A stretch of DNA of 64,000 bases, from NCBI RefSeq assembly GCF_036227605.1, contig NZ_CP109487.1, positions 5,557,001-5,621,000 of the forward strand, written 5' to 3'. The notes below the pieces were generated by a model. That model was not told the origin of the DNA. It saw nothing but the letters and a program-made list of their open reading frames with translations, and did no database searches. Made by a program: the position numbers and the translations under genes. This DNA comes from Streptomyces sp. NBC_01439 (lineage in GTDB: Bacteria; Actinomycetota; Actinomycetes; Streptomycetales; Streptomycetaceae). The first letter of the stretch is position 1. Every line of letters begins with the position of its first letter. This document shows, one piece after another, positions 24,822-31,922 of the stretch.

Positions 24822-25232
24822 TCAGCTGCCGCTCGAGAGGTTGCCCGAGAGGACCGGGATGTTGTCGAGGATGTGCGAGAGCGGCTCGTCGCCCTTGGCC
24901 TGGGTGGAGTTCTCGGTGCACTGCTGGTTCTGCGGGTTGGACAGGACGTTGATGTCCTGGACACCGATGTTGAGCGCGGCGATCAGCGACTGGGCGTTGA
25001 CCTTCGCCGGCAGGCCGATGCAGGGCTTGTTGAGGGTGCCCTGGACCAGGCTGAGCTGCGGGCTCATGTCGCCGTGGGTCTTCTGGTTGCCGTAGATCTG
25101 CTGGGCACCGTTGCCGTTGACGGTGTTGACCCCGTTGTCGTTGCCGATGGCCATGGCCGGGGCCGCGGCGGCAGCGCCCGCGCCGATCGCAACGGCGGAG
25201 ACCGCGGCGGCGGTCATGAACTTCTTGAACAT
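24822..25232 (-). CDS. rdlB: Rodlin, 136 aa
   Basis: Secreted surface protein that organises chaplin fibrils into paired rodlets on aerial hyphae and spores. ATG with AGAAGGA upstream. Signal peptide with a KK n-region and an Ala-rich core, cleavage near APAMA (about residue 28). The mature part shows the family features [51 protein letters not shown] and a C-terminal [14 protein letters not shown]. Two Cys remain in the mature protein. The other rodlin at 28.8 kb is the paralog; whether this one corresponds to RdlA or RdlB is arbitrary. Confidence 0.93.
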   Translation of the reverse strand: MFKKFMTAAAVSAVAIGAGAAAAAPAMAIGNDNGVNTVNGNGAQQIYGNQKTHGDMSPQLSLVQGTLNKPCIGLPAKVNAQSLIAALNIGVQDINVLSNPQNQQCTENSTQAKGDEPLSHILDNIPVLSGNLSSGS

Positions 25233-25277
25233 CTTGTTCCTTCTGTCGCACGAGTGCCCGCTGATGGAGCGCCCTGG

Positions 25278-25306
25278 TCAACTGCCCGACCAGGGGGTTG
25301 GTTCCG
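25278..25306 (-). promoter_or_regulatory. Candidate sigma-BldN-type promoter of the first rodlin
   Basis: Reading the minus strand, CGGAAC (25306-25301) and AGTTGA (25283-25278) are 17 bases apart, close to the sigma-BldN pattern CGTAAC-N16-CGTTGA known for chaplin and rodlin genes. The second rodlin has an equivalent site with identical spacing. An inverted repeat CCTGGTC...GACCAGG overlaps the -10 region. Confidence 0.5.
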
Positions 25307-25520
25307 CTGCTTCACTCAAACGGCCCGTGCGTGTCGAGGATTTCCCCGGCCCGGGTGAGTGGGCTCCGGACGCCTGCGCGAAGTCCGTACGCAGCCAGCA
25401 ACGTCCGGGGCTCCGGTTGCGCTCCGTGCGGCGCGTTCGCACGGTGGGTGAGGAAGCGGACCGTTCGGGTCCACTTCTCGTGTCCCCATCGCTCGTGTCC
25501 CCACCGCGTAAGGAACATCC

Positions 25521-26006
25521 ATGCACCGCACGAAGCCGTCCCGCGCCCGCCTCCTCGTTCCGTCGGCCCTCGCCGTCGTCATACTGTCCGGCGCGGCCGC
25601 CCCTGCGGGTGCCGCGGAGGGCGACGGCTCCGCGGCCCTCACCGAACGCGTGGCCTCCGTCCAGCAGCAGGTCAAGAAGATCGAGCGGCGCGCGGCGGCC
25701 GCCGGTCCCATCGACGACCTCCTGGCGGGCCTCACCAAGACCCTCGAAGGCCTTCTCGCGACGGTCGGGGGTCTGCTGCCCGACGGGGTGACGCTGCCGC
25801 CGATCGAGTTGCCGAAGCTGCCGGAGATCAAGCTTCCCGAGCTTCCCGACGTGTCCGGCCTCATCCCCAAGCTGCCGCCGGTGGAAGTGCCGCCGGTCGA
25901 CGGGCTGGTGCCGGAGCTGCCCGCGGTCCCCGAGGCCCCGCCGCTCCCCGAGCTTCCCGTGACCCCGACGGTCCCCGAGGTCCCGGCCCTTCCTGCCGTC
26001 CCGTAG
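25521..26006 (+). CDS. Secreted Pro/Leu-rich protein of unknown function, 161 aa
   Basis: ATG with AAGGAA just upstream. Classical signal peptide (residues 1-31, cleavage after AGAA). The mature protein starts with a short amphipathic helix or coiled coil (VASVQQQVKKIERRAAAA), a Leu/Gly-rich segment, then a low-complexity tail built of xLPxxxLPxLPEIKLPELP-like units rich in Pro, Leu, Val and Glu. No Cys, no anchor. Family not recognised. It sits between a rodlin and a chaplin, so a cell-surface or extracellular-matrix role is plausible. Confidence 0.7.
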   Translation: MHRTKPSRARLLVPSALAVVILSGAAAPAGAAEGDGSAALTERVASVQQQVKKIERRAAAAGPIDDLLAGLTKTLEGLLATVGGLLPDGVTLPPIELPKLPEIKLPELPDVSGLIPKLPPVEVPPVDGLVPELPAVPEAPPLPELPVTPTVPEVPALPAVP

Positions 26007-26159
26007 GAGCGGTTGCGGACCGACCCCGTCGGATGGTTACGACGGTTGAGCCGAATAGGTCTCATCGTGCGCGTGGCCGTGTCGTCTGGGAAGCTGGACC
26101 GTTTCGCTCGGTGTGAGCCCCGGTTCGGGGCAGAACATCGAACAGAAGGTGCACTTCCC

Positions 26160-26399
26160 ATGAACTCTGCCAAGAAGGCCGCCCTGGTCCTGGCCACCGC
26201 TGGTCTCGCTGCGGCCGGTGCCGCCGGCTCCGCCGCCGCCGACTCGTCGGCCGAGGGTGCGGCCGTGGGTTCCCCCGGCGTTCTCTCCGGCAACCTGGCC
26301 CAGGTGCCGGTGCACGTTCCGGTCAACGTCTGCGGCAACAGCGTGAACATCGTCGGCCTGCTGAACCCGGCGTTCGGCAACGTCTGCGTCAACAACTGA
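26160..26399 (+). CDS. chp: Short chaplin, 79 aa
   Basis: Amyloid-forming surface protein that lowers water surface tension for aerial growth. Signal peptide residues 1-28 ending in SAAA. The mature ~50 residues form one chaplin domain: GSPGVLSGN, QVPVHVPVNVCGNSV and LNPAFGNVCVNN, with the two conserved Cys. ATG with AGAAGG upstream. Secreted class lacking a sortase signal (ChpD-H type); I cannot say which letter. Confidence 0.95.
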   Translation: MNSAKKAALVLATAGLAAAGAAGSAAADSSAEGAAVGSPGVLSGNLAQVPVHVPVNVCGNSVNIVGLLNPAFGNVCVNN

Positions 26400-26414
26400 C
26401 GTCGGCCGAACGAC

Positions 26415-26456
26415 CGACTGTGGGCGCCCCGGCCTCGCCGGTGGCGCCCACAGTCG
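26415..26456. terminator. Bidirectional terminator after short chaplin
   Basis: Perfect 14-bp stem (CGACTGTGGGCGCC and complement) with a 14-base loop, starting 15 bases after the chaplin stop and lying between convergent genes. Confidence 0.85.
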
Positions 26457-26483
26457 TGTCGGCGGGTGTTCAGCCGGGTCGGT

Positions 26484-26828
26484 TCACTGGCCGCCGTTGA
26501 GCTTCACGCCGCCGAGCATGGGGGACGCCTGGGTGGCGTTGTTCGCGAGGCCGAGCACGGTGCCGGGCACGTCGTTGCGGACCTTGTTCACCTTCTGTGC
26601 GGTACCCACGACCTTGTTGAGGGTGTCCCCTTGCTCGGCCAGCCCGTTGCCCACGGTCTGCGGCAGCGACTCGGAGACGGGCCCGATGGAGTTCAGCGTC
26701 TCGGTCACCCCGCCGGTCAGGCTCATGGGGGGCATCGCGGCCGTGGTCTCGGCGGCGAAGGCGGTGGTGGAGGCACCGAGCGCGGCGACGGAGCCGGCGA
26801 CGACAGCGGCGACCTTCGTGAACTTCAT
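26484..26828 (-). CDS. Small secreted protein of unknown function, 114 aa
   Basis: Signal peptide residues 1-26 (MKFTKVAAVVAGS..., cleavage after AFA). Mature part is ~88 residues, without Cys, neutral to slightly basic and rich in Gly, Asn, Thr and Leu, with VTETLNSIGPVSESLPQTVGN and a C-terminal SPMLGGVKLNGGQ stretch. Small-residue composition resembles secreted Streptomyces surface proteins, but there is no chaplin or rodlin motif. The gene lies in the chaplin locus on the strand of the long chaplin, separated by ~200 bases. Confidence 0.7.
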   Translation of the reverse strand: MKFTKVAAVVAGSVAALGASTTAFAAETTAAMPPMSLTGGVTETLNSIGPVSESLPQTVGNGLAEQGDTLNKVVGTAQKVNKVRNDVPGTVLGLANNATQASPMLGGVKLNGGQ

Positions 26829-27030
26829 TATCGAAATCCTCTTCTTTCGTGGACAGACGCTTCAGCGGCGACCGTCGCGCCACTTTCGCATTGGGTAACG
26901 ATTACCCGCCGCTGCGGAAACGCGAACGCCCGCGCGGATAGGGGCGGGGCATGACAGCGACCGGGGAATCCGACGAGGGATTCTCCGGCCGCTACTTATT
27001 CTGATTACCCGGTATTACCGGTACGGCCGG
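26829..27030. other. Gap between secreted-protein gene and long chaplin gene
   Basis: Carries the ribosome-binding site and promoter of the 114-aa protein gene. Relatively AT-rich for this genome around 26,885-27,010 (ATTCGG-, TTATTC- and GGTATTACCGGTAC-type segments). TACCGGTA is a short palindrome just beyond the stop of the long chaplin gene. No gene found. Confidence 0.5.
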
Positions 27031-28161
27031 TCAGGAGACGCGCGACCGCCGGTACAGAATGGCGCCGCCCAGGATCAGGGCGCTGGCGAGAGCCGCAGCG
27101 GCCGCGGGCTGGCCCGCGCCCGTATCGGCGAGCACCGGCCCGGTCACGTGCGCCGGAGCGGGGGCCGGCGGCTCGACGGGTGCGGGCCCCGGGGCGGGGG
27201 TCGGGGCCGGCGGGGCCGTCACCGGAGGGAGGACGACGGGGACGTCACCGCCGGGAGCGGCCGGCGGCTGGTCCGCGGGCGGTACGACCTCGGGCGCGGG
27301 CGCCGGAGCCGGGTACTCCACGGGCAGCCTGCCGTGCGGCGGCCCGGACACGGGGGCCGGCAGCGTGTGCGGAGCCTCCCCGACCGGTGCGGGGGCGGGC
27401 GCCGGGGCGGGAAGCGTGTGCGGGGCCTCCTCGGCCGGGGGCTGCGGCGCGGGGGGTGCCGGCGGAGCCTCGGGCAGCGGCGCGGGCGCCTCCTGGACCG
27501 GCTCCGGGGTGGGCAGCGGGACCGGGTGTTCCTCCACCGGTTCCGGCTTGGGGTGCGGCCGCTCGGGCGCGGGCGGAGCGTGGTGCGCCGGTGGGGGCGG
27601 CGACGACTCGGGGTGGTCGTCGCACTCCTTCTCGCCGCGCTGCTCACCGGGGCCGTGGCCGCCGTCGTGGCGCGGCTCCTCCTGGCGCGGCTTCGCGTGC
27701 CGCGGCCCGTCCGGCCGGGGCTGCTCGGGCCGGGTCCGCTCCTGTCGGGGCTGCTCGGGACCGCCCGCGTGGCGCGGCGACCCGTGGCGCTGCTCCGGCA
27801 CCGCGTGCCGGCCCTCGCGCTCGTCGAGGTAGCGCTCGAAGGCCCGGGCGTGCTCGGGGCTGAGGTAGCGCCCGTAGTCGTGGCCGTCACCGGTGTGCGC
27901 ACCGGTGTCGGTGACGCACGTGTTTCCCATCGCAGGGTTGAGCGCAGCACCGCCGTCCACGCTGTTGCCGCACACGTTCGGTGCGAAGGTGATCGGTACC
28001 GAGACGCTGTTGCCGGCCAGCACGCCCGGCGAATGCGAGGCCTCGGCGCTCGCTCCGTGGTGCGCGTAGGCCGCGCCGGTCGCGATCGACAACAGGCTCG
28101 ACGCGGCTGCCGCCGTGAGCATCCCCTTGCCCAGTACCTGTCGGCTCAGTACCTGTCGCAT
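27031..28161 (-). CDS. chp: Long chaplin with sortase signal and Pro-rich stalk, 376 aa
   Basis: Cell-wall-anchored chaplin (ChpA-C type). The ATG at MRQVLSRQ has GGAAGG upstream. Signal peptide residues 1-33; a single chaplin domain follows (SPGVLAGNSVSVPITFAPN, VCGNS, LNPAMGNTCV, about 40-85). The C-terminus has the class E sortase signal LADTG, a hydrophobic helix and RRSRVS. Unusually, instead of a second chaplin domain there are ~230 residues of Arg/Glu/Gln/His-rich and then Pro/Ala-rich sequence, with PEP-type repeats. The stalk may span the wall and push the chaplin domain outward. Confidence 0.9.
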   Translation of the reverse strand: MRQVLSRQVLGKGMLTAAAASSLLSIATGAAYAHHGASAEASHSPGVLAGNSVSVPITFAPNVCGNSVDGGAALNPAMGNTCVTDTGAHTGDGHDYGRYLSPEHARAFERYLDEREGRHAVPEQRHGSPRHAGGPEQPRQERTRPEQPRPDGPRHAKPRQEEPRHDGGHGPGEQRGEKECDDHPESSPPPPAHHAPPAPERPHPKPEPVEEHPVPLPTPEPVQEAPAPLPEAPPAPPAPQPPAEEAPHTLPAPAPAPAPVGEAPHTLPAPVSGPPHGRLPVEYPAPAPAPEVVPPADQPPAAPGGDVPVVLPPVTAPPAPTPAPGPAPVEPPAPAPAHVTGPVLADTGAGQPAAAAALASALILGGAILYRRSRVS

Positions 28162-28209
28162 GGGTCCTTCCCTGTCTACCGGCGCCACGGCCGGTGTGGA
28201 ATCGGAGGC

Positions 28210-28243
28210 GGCCCCGGAGTGCACCGCCGCGCACTCCGGGGCC
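28210..28243 (-). terminator. Hairpin between short and long chaplin genes
   Basis: Perfect 13-bp stem (GGCCCCGGAGTGC and complement) with an 8-base loop in the 121-base gap, downstream of the short chaplin stop on the minus strand. Confidence 0.75.
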
Positions 28244-28282
28244 GCACCGAGGAGGCTTGCCCTCGCGGGCACGAGCGCTTCG

Positions 28283-28516
28283 TCAGGCGTTGACGCAGGT
28301 GTTGCCGAACGCCGGGTTCAGCAGCGCGATGACGTTCACGGTGTTGCCGCAGACGTTGACCGGGACGTGCACCGGGACCTGGAGCAGGTTGCCGGACAGG
28401 ACGCCGGGGGAACCCACGGCCGCACCCTCGGCGGCCGCGTCGGCCATGGCGGGGGAGGCGGCACCGGCGAGCATGAGAGCGCCGGCGGCCAGCACCACTG
28501 CCTTCTTGTACGTCAT
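28283..28516 (-). CDS. chp: Short chaplin, 77 aa
   Basis: Paralog of the chaplin at 26.2 kb. Signal peptide residues 1-25 ending in AMA; mature chaplin domain with GSPGVLSGNL, VPVHVPVNVCGNTVNV and LNPAFGNTCVNA, two Cys. ATG with AAGGAAAG upstream. On the minus strand in front of the long chaplin, but a terminator hairpin separates them, so they are probably separate units. Confidence 0.95.
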   Translation of the reverse strand: MTYKKAVVLAAGALMLAGAASPAMADAAAEGAAVGSPGVLSGNLLQVPVHVPVNVCGNTVNVIALLNPAFGNTCVNA

Positions 28517-28768
28517 TTTGATTTCTTTCCTTCCCGCAGGGGCGTGTCCACTGCAGAATTAACAACGAGCGGTTCGAGAAAAAGAAACCGCACATTTTCG
28601 GCGGTCGGTCGGTAATTCACTCCGATGCTCGACCCCATGTGCGGGTCGAATTATCGGCGCCGGTCGATTCGTATCGACAATTCCGTGGCCCGGGGCGTCC
28701 CCGGCCCCATATGCGGCGAGGCCGCCGCGACCCGGTGGGTGCGACGGCCTCGCTGGCACGGGCCTCGG

Positions 28769-29179
28769 TCAGCTGCCGTTCGAGACGTTGCCGGAGAGGA
28801 TCGGGATGTTGTCCAGGATGTGCGAGAGGGCCTCGTCGCCCTTGGCCTGGGTGGAGTTCTCGGTGCACTGCTGGTTCTGCGGGCTGGACAGGACGGGGAT
28901 GTCCTGGACGCCGACGTTGACCAGGGCCAGCACGGACTGCACGTTGGCCTTCGCAGGGAGGGCGATGCAGGGCTTGTTGAAGGATCCCTGGATCAGAGCC
29001 ATCTGCGGGCTCATGTTGCCGTAGGTGGCCTGGTTGCCGTAGATCTGCGCGGCGCCGTTGCCCTGGACCGTGTTGACGCCGTTGTCGTTCCCGATCGCCA
29101 TCGCCTGCGGCGCCATGGCGGCGCCGATGCCCACGACCGAGGCGGCAACCGCGGCCGAGGCCATCATCTTCTTGATCAT
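28769..29179 (-). CDS. rdlA: Rodlin, 136 aa
   Basis: Second rodlin, same length as the first and with the same blocks: signal peptide (MIKKMMASAAV..., cleavage after QAMA), [50 protein letters not shown] and the C-terminal [17 protein letters not shown] preceded by AAGGGA. Its start is 45 bases downstream of the chaplin-like ORF stop, and its candidate promoter overlaps the end of that ORF. The A/B naming is arbitrary. Confidence 0.93.
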   Translation of the reverse strand: MIKKMMASAAVAASVVGIGAAMAPQAMAIGNDNGVNTVQGNGAAQIYGNQATYGNMSPQMALIQGSFNKPCIALPAKANVQSVLALVNVGVQDIPVLSSPQNQQCTENSTQAKGDEALSHILDNIPILSGNVSNGS

Positions 29180-29224
29180 TGTCGTCCCTTTTTTGCAGGA
29201 TTGCCCGGTAGTGGAGCACCCGGA

Positions 29225-29253
29225 TCAACGCCGCGGCCCCGGTTCGGGTTGCG
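29225..29253 (-). promoter_or_regulatory. Candidate sigma-BldN-type promoter of the second rodlin
   Basis: On the minus strand CGCAAC (29253-29248) and CGTTGA (29230-29225) are 17 bases apart; the -10 matches the BldN pattern completely. It lies in the last codons of the chaplin-like ORF. The sequence after the -10, reading GTTGATCCGGGTGCTCCA..., is shared with the other rodlin leader (GTTGACCAGGGCGCTCCA). Confidence 0.5.
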
Positions 29254-29440
29254 TGGCTTCACCCGGATGCAGGCGTTTCGGGCAGCGCGGTTGACGGCTC
29301 GGCGCTGACGCGGCCGGTGTCGAGCGGGGGTTCGGCAGGGTGACCGCGCTCACCGCGGGGCCGCAGGAGCTCACCGGGACGTCGGCGGGCGCCCGGAGCG
29401 GGGCGTCGCTCGAGGCGCCGGGGGACCCGCCGGTCTCCAT
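29225..29440 (-). CDS. Degenerate chaplin-like protein without signal peptide, 71 aa
   Basis: ATG with AAAGGAA about eight bases upstream. Residues 5-38 align without gaps to the chaplin domain: GSPG, a Ser at +7, VPV followed by a Cys-Gly pair, spaced Val residues and a final Asn-Pro, about 16 identities in 34 positions to the chaplins in this window. It starts directly at the chaplin domain, lacks any secretion signal, has lost the second Cys and ends in a basic Pro-rich tail. It is either a decaying chaplin, a cytosolic derivative, or an ORF kept only as rodlin leader. The alignment is by eye. Confidence 0.55.
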   Translation of the reverse strand: METGGSPGASSDAPLRAPADVPVSSCGPAVSAVTLPNPRSTPAASAPSRQPRCPKRLHPGEATQPEPGPRR

Positions 29441-29614
29441 CTCTGCATTTCCTTTCGGTTCGAACAATGGTGCACCCCATAACGACCCGCCCGTTGCGAG
29501 GGTGCGTGCTATCGCCCAAAAGGCCGTACGAGCGAGTCCGGCGTGATTTCCAGCCCGATTTCTGCCAAAGTTCACTCCTGTTTTGTCCCCCTGATCGAAA
29601 ATGGAGACAGGGTC

Positions 29615-30706
29615 ATGGGTTCCTCCCGCAGAATCCTCGGCGCGCTCGGTCTGCTGTCCTGCCTGACCCTTTCCGTGAACGCCCAGATGGCGGGGGCGGC
29701 GGCTCCTGCTCCCAAGGAGCTGCCCCGGGTTCCCTTCACCCAGCGTTACCAGGCCGTGCAGCACGGCGGGCTGGTGCGCGCCTCCAACTCCGGCATCAGC
29801 TGTCGCGCGGAGCGGTCCCCGCAGGTCGAGCCGTGCGCTGAGGTCAAGAAGGGTGCGGCGGGGGTCAACAGCGACTTCGAGATGTTCTACAGCGAGGTCG
29901 ACAAGGACCCGGACACCTACAACTCCACCCGGGCCGAGCTCAAGGTCCCGCACGGCGCGAAGGTCTCGTACGCGCGCCTCTACTGGGGCGGGAACCTGCG
30001 GGTGGGCGAGCAGAAGCCGCCGCAGGACAACGGTCGGGTGCTGGTCGCCGAGCCCGGCGGCGCGTACAAGGAGGTGCTCGCCGACACGGTGATGGGCCAC
30101 CGCACGGACGCCGGCAGCGATGCCTACCAGGCCTCCGCCGATGTGACCCCGCTCGTCCGCAAGGGCGGTGCCGGCCTGTGGACGGTGGCCCAGCTCAACA
30201 TCGCGATGGGCCATTCCAAGGTGGGGGCCTGGGGCGGCTGGACGCTGGTCGTCGCCTACGAGCACCCGCAGGAGCCCGTGCGCCGGATCTCGCTGTGGGA
30301 CGGCTTCGAGTCGATCGCCGCGCGCGCCGGTGGCGCGGTCGTCGAGATCGAGGGGCTGGACGCGCCGACCGGCTCGGCGGGCCGGGTCGGGGTGGTCGGG
30401 TACGACGGGGACCGGGGCGCCCTCGGGGATTCACTCAACGTGACGGCTGACGGCGGCCGCGGGGTGAACCTCGGCGATGGAAAAAATCCTTTTAATGATG
30501 TTATGAATTCCACGATCACGGAATTCGGCGCTCAATCGTTCGTGCGACAGCCCGAACATATGAATAATCTCGGATATGACGCGGACGTGTTCGACCTGAG
30601 TCCCGCCCTGTCCGGTGGTGCCCGCAATCTGAGCTTCAGGTTCACGGGCGAAAGTCAGGGTCATTTCCTCGGTGTGCTCTTCGTTCAGACAGACGCGCGC
30701 CGCTGA
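29615..30706 (+). CDS. Secreted DUF3344-type protein, 363 aa
   Basis: ATG with GGAG eight bases upstream gives MGSSRRIL and a signal peptide to about residue 30 (cleavage after AGAAA). The mature protein is a beta-rich domain as in DUF3344: ARLYWGGNL, AYQASADVTPLV, GGWTLVVAYEHP and WDGFESI segments are characteristic. Such proteins are extracytoplasmic and often adhesin-like; function is not established. Its stop is 20 bases from the first exopolysaccharide gene, so it may be the first gene of that operon or a surface partner of the polymer. Confidence 0.75.
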   Translation: MGSSRRILGALGLLSCLTLSVNAQMAGAAAPAPKELPRVPFTQRYQAVQHGGLVRASNSGISCRAERSPQVEPCAEVKKGAAGVNSDFEMFYSEVDKDPDTYNSTRAELKVPHGAKVSYARLYWGGNLRVGEQKPPQDNGRVLVAEPGGAYKEVLADTVMGHRTDAGSDAYQASADVTPLVRKGGAGLWTVAQLNIAMGHSKVGAWGGWTLVVAYEHPQEPVRRISLWDGFESIAARAGGAVVEIEGLDAPTGSAGRVGVVGYDGDRGALGDSLNVTADGGRGVNLGDGKNPFNDVMNSTITEFGAQSFVRQPEHMNNLGYDADVFDLSPALSGGARNLSFRFTGESQGHFLGVLFVQTDARR

Positions 30707-30725
30707 ACGTAGGAGACCGCTCCAC

Positions 30726-31922
30726 GTGCCCAGTCAACCTCGGGCGGCACAGCCCACGACCGTCCTCCACCTCGTACAACCCGTCGACGGCGGTGTGGCC
30801 AGGGTCGTCACCGACCTGGTCCGCGCGCAGACCGCCGAAGGGCTGCGCACCGTCGTCGGGTGTCCGCCCAGCGGCACGCTCGGCGACGCCGCCCGGGCCG
30901 CCGGAGCCGAGGTGCTCACCTGGCGCGCCGGGCGGGCCCCCGGACCCGGACTGCCCGCCGAGATCATCGGCGCCCGGCAGGTCCTCCACCGGGTACGGCC
31001 CGACCTCCTGCACGCCCACAGCGCCAAGGCCGGCCTGGCCGGCCGGCTCGCCGCACGCGGGAGCCTGCCCACCGTCTTCCAGCCCCACGCATGGTCCTTC
31101 GACGCGGTCGGCGGGGCCACCGGCGCGCTCGCGCTGCGCTGGGAGCGGTACGGGGCCCGCTGGGCCGACCGGGTGCTCTGCGTCAGCGACGCCGAACGGC
31201 GCGCGGGCGAGACCGAGGGGATCACCGCCCGCTGGTCGGTGATCCGCAACGGCGTGGACCTGGACCACTTCCGTCCCGGCGGACCGGACCCCGACCGCGA
31301 CAGGGCCCTGGCCCGCGCCGAACTACCGCTGCCCGCCGACTTCCCGGCCGACGGGCCGCTCGCCGTGTGCGTGGGCCGCATCTGCCCCCAGAAGGGGCAG
31401 GACATCCTGCTGCGGGCCTGGCCGCAACTGCTCGCCACCGTCCCCGGAGCCCGCCTCGCCCTCGTCGGGGACGGCCCCGACACGGAACGGCTGCGCCGCA
31501 TCGCCGCGCCGTCCGGTACCAGCGTGCACTTCGCGGGCGCCGCCGCCGACATCCGACCGTGGCTTCGGGCCGCCGATCTCGTTGTACTGCCGTCGCGGTG
31601 GGAAGGCATGGCGCTCGCCCCGCTCGAAGCGATGGCCTGTGGCCGCCCGGTCCTGGTCTCCGACGTCAGCGGTGCCAGGGAGAGCCTGCCGCCGGGCCAG
31701 GGACGCCTGTGTCTGGTGCCGCCGGAGGACCCGACGGCCCTGGCCGAGGCCCTGGGCCGGCTGCTCGCCCAGCCGCGGCTGCTAGCCGAACTCGGGGAGC
31801 AGGCCCGGCAGCACGCCCGGACCGACTTCGACGTGCGGCGGACCACGGACGCGGTCACCGGCCTGTACCACGAACTGCTGGGCAGGCCCCGGCCCTTGAA
31901 CCAGGAGCGCATCAGCCGATGA
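30726..31922 (+). CDS. Family 4 glycosyltransferase, 398 aa
   Basis: GT-B fold retaining glycosyltransferase acting in the cytosol on lipid-linked sugars. GTG start with GGAG upstream. N-terminal LVQPVDGGVARVV is the usual Gly-rich acceptor loop; the C-terminal nucleotide-sugar domain has VCVGRICPQKGQDILL, and EGMALAPLEAMACGRPVL is the EX7E motif of GT4. Ends with an ATGA overlap with the sugar transferase gene. Probably adds an early sugar of the repeat unit. Confidence 0.92.
   Translation: MPSQPRAAQPTTVLHLVQPVDGGVARVVTDLVRAQTAEGLRTVVGCPPSGTLGDAARAAGAEVLTWRAGRAPGPGLPAEIIGARQVLHRVRPDLLHAHSAKAGLAGRLAARGSLPTVFQPHAWSFDAVGGATGALALRWERYGARWADRVLCVSDAERRAGETEGITARWSVIRNGVDLDHFRPGGPDPDRDRALARAELPLPADFPADGPLAVCVGRICPQKGQDILLRAWPQLLATVPGARLALVGDGPDTERLRRIAAPSGTSVHFAGAAADIRPWLRAADLVVLPSRWEGMALAPLEAMACGRPVLVSDVSGARESLPPGQGRLCLVPPEDPTALAEALGRLLAQPRLLAELGEQARQHARTDFDVRRTTDAVTGLYHELLGRPRPLNQERISR

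Noticed and set aside
25298..26395. Frames overlapping the secreted Pro-rich protein gene on both strands (272 and 359 codons)
   Set aside because: They lack signal sequences and ribosome-binding sites and translate to Arg/Ser/Gly noise; the 161-aa frame has both.
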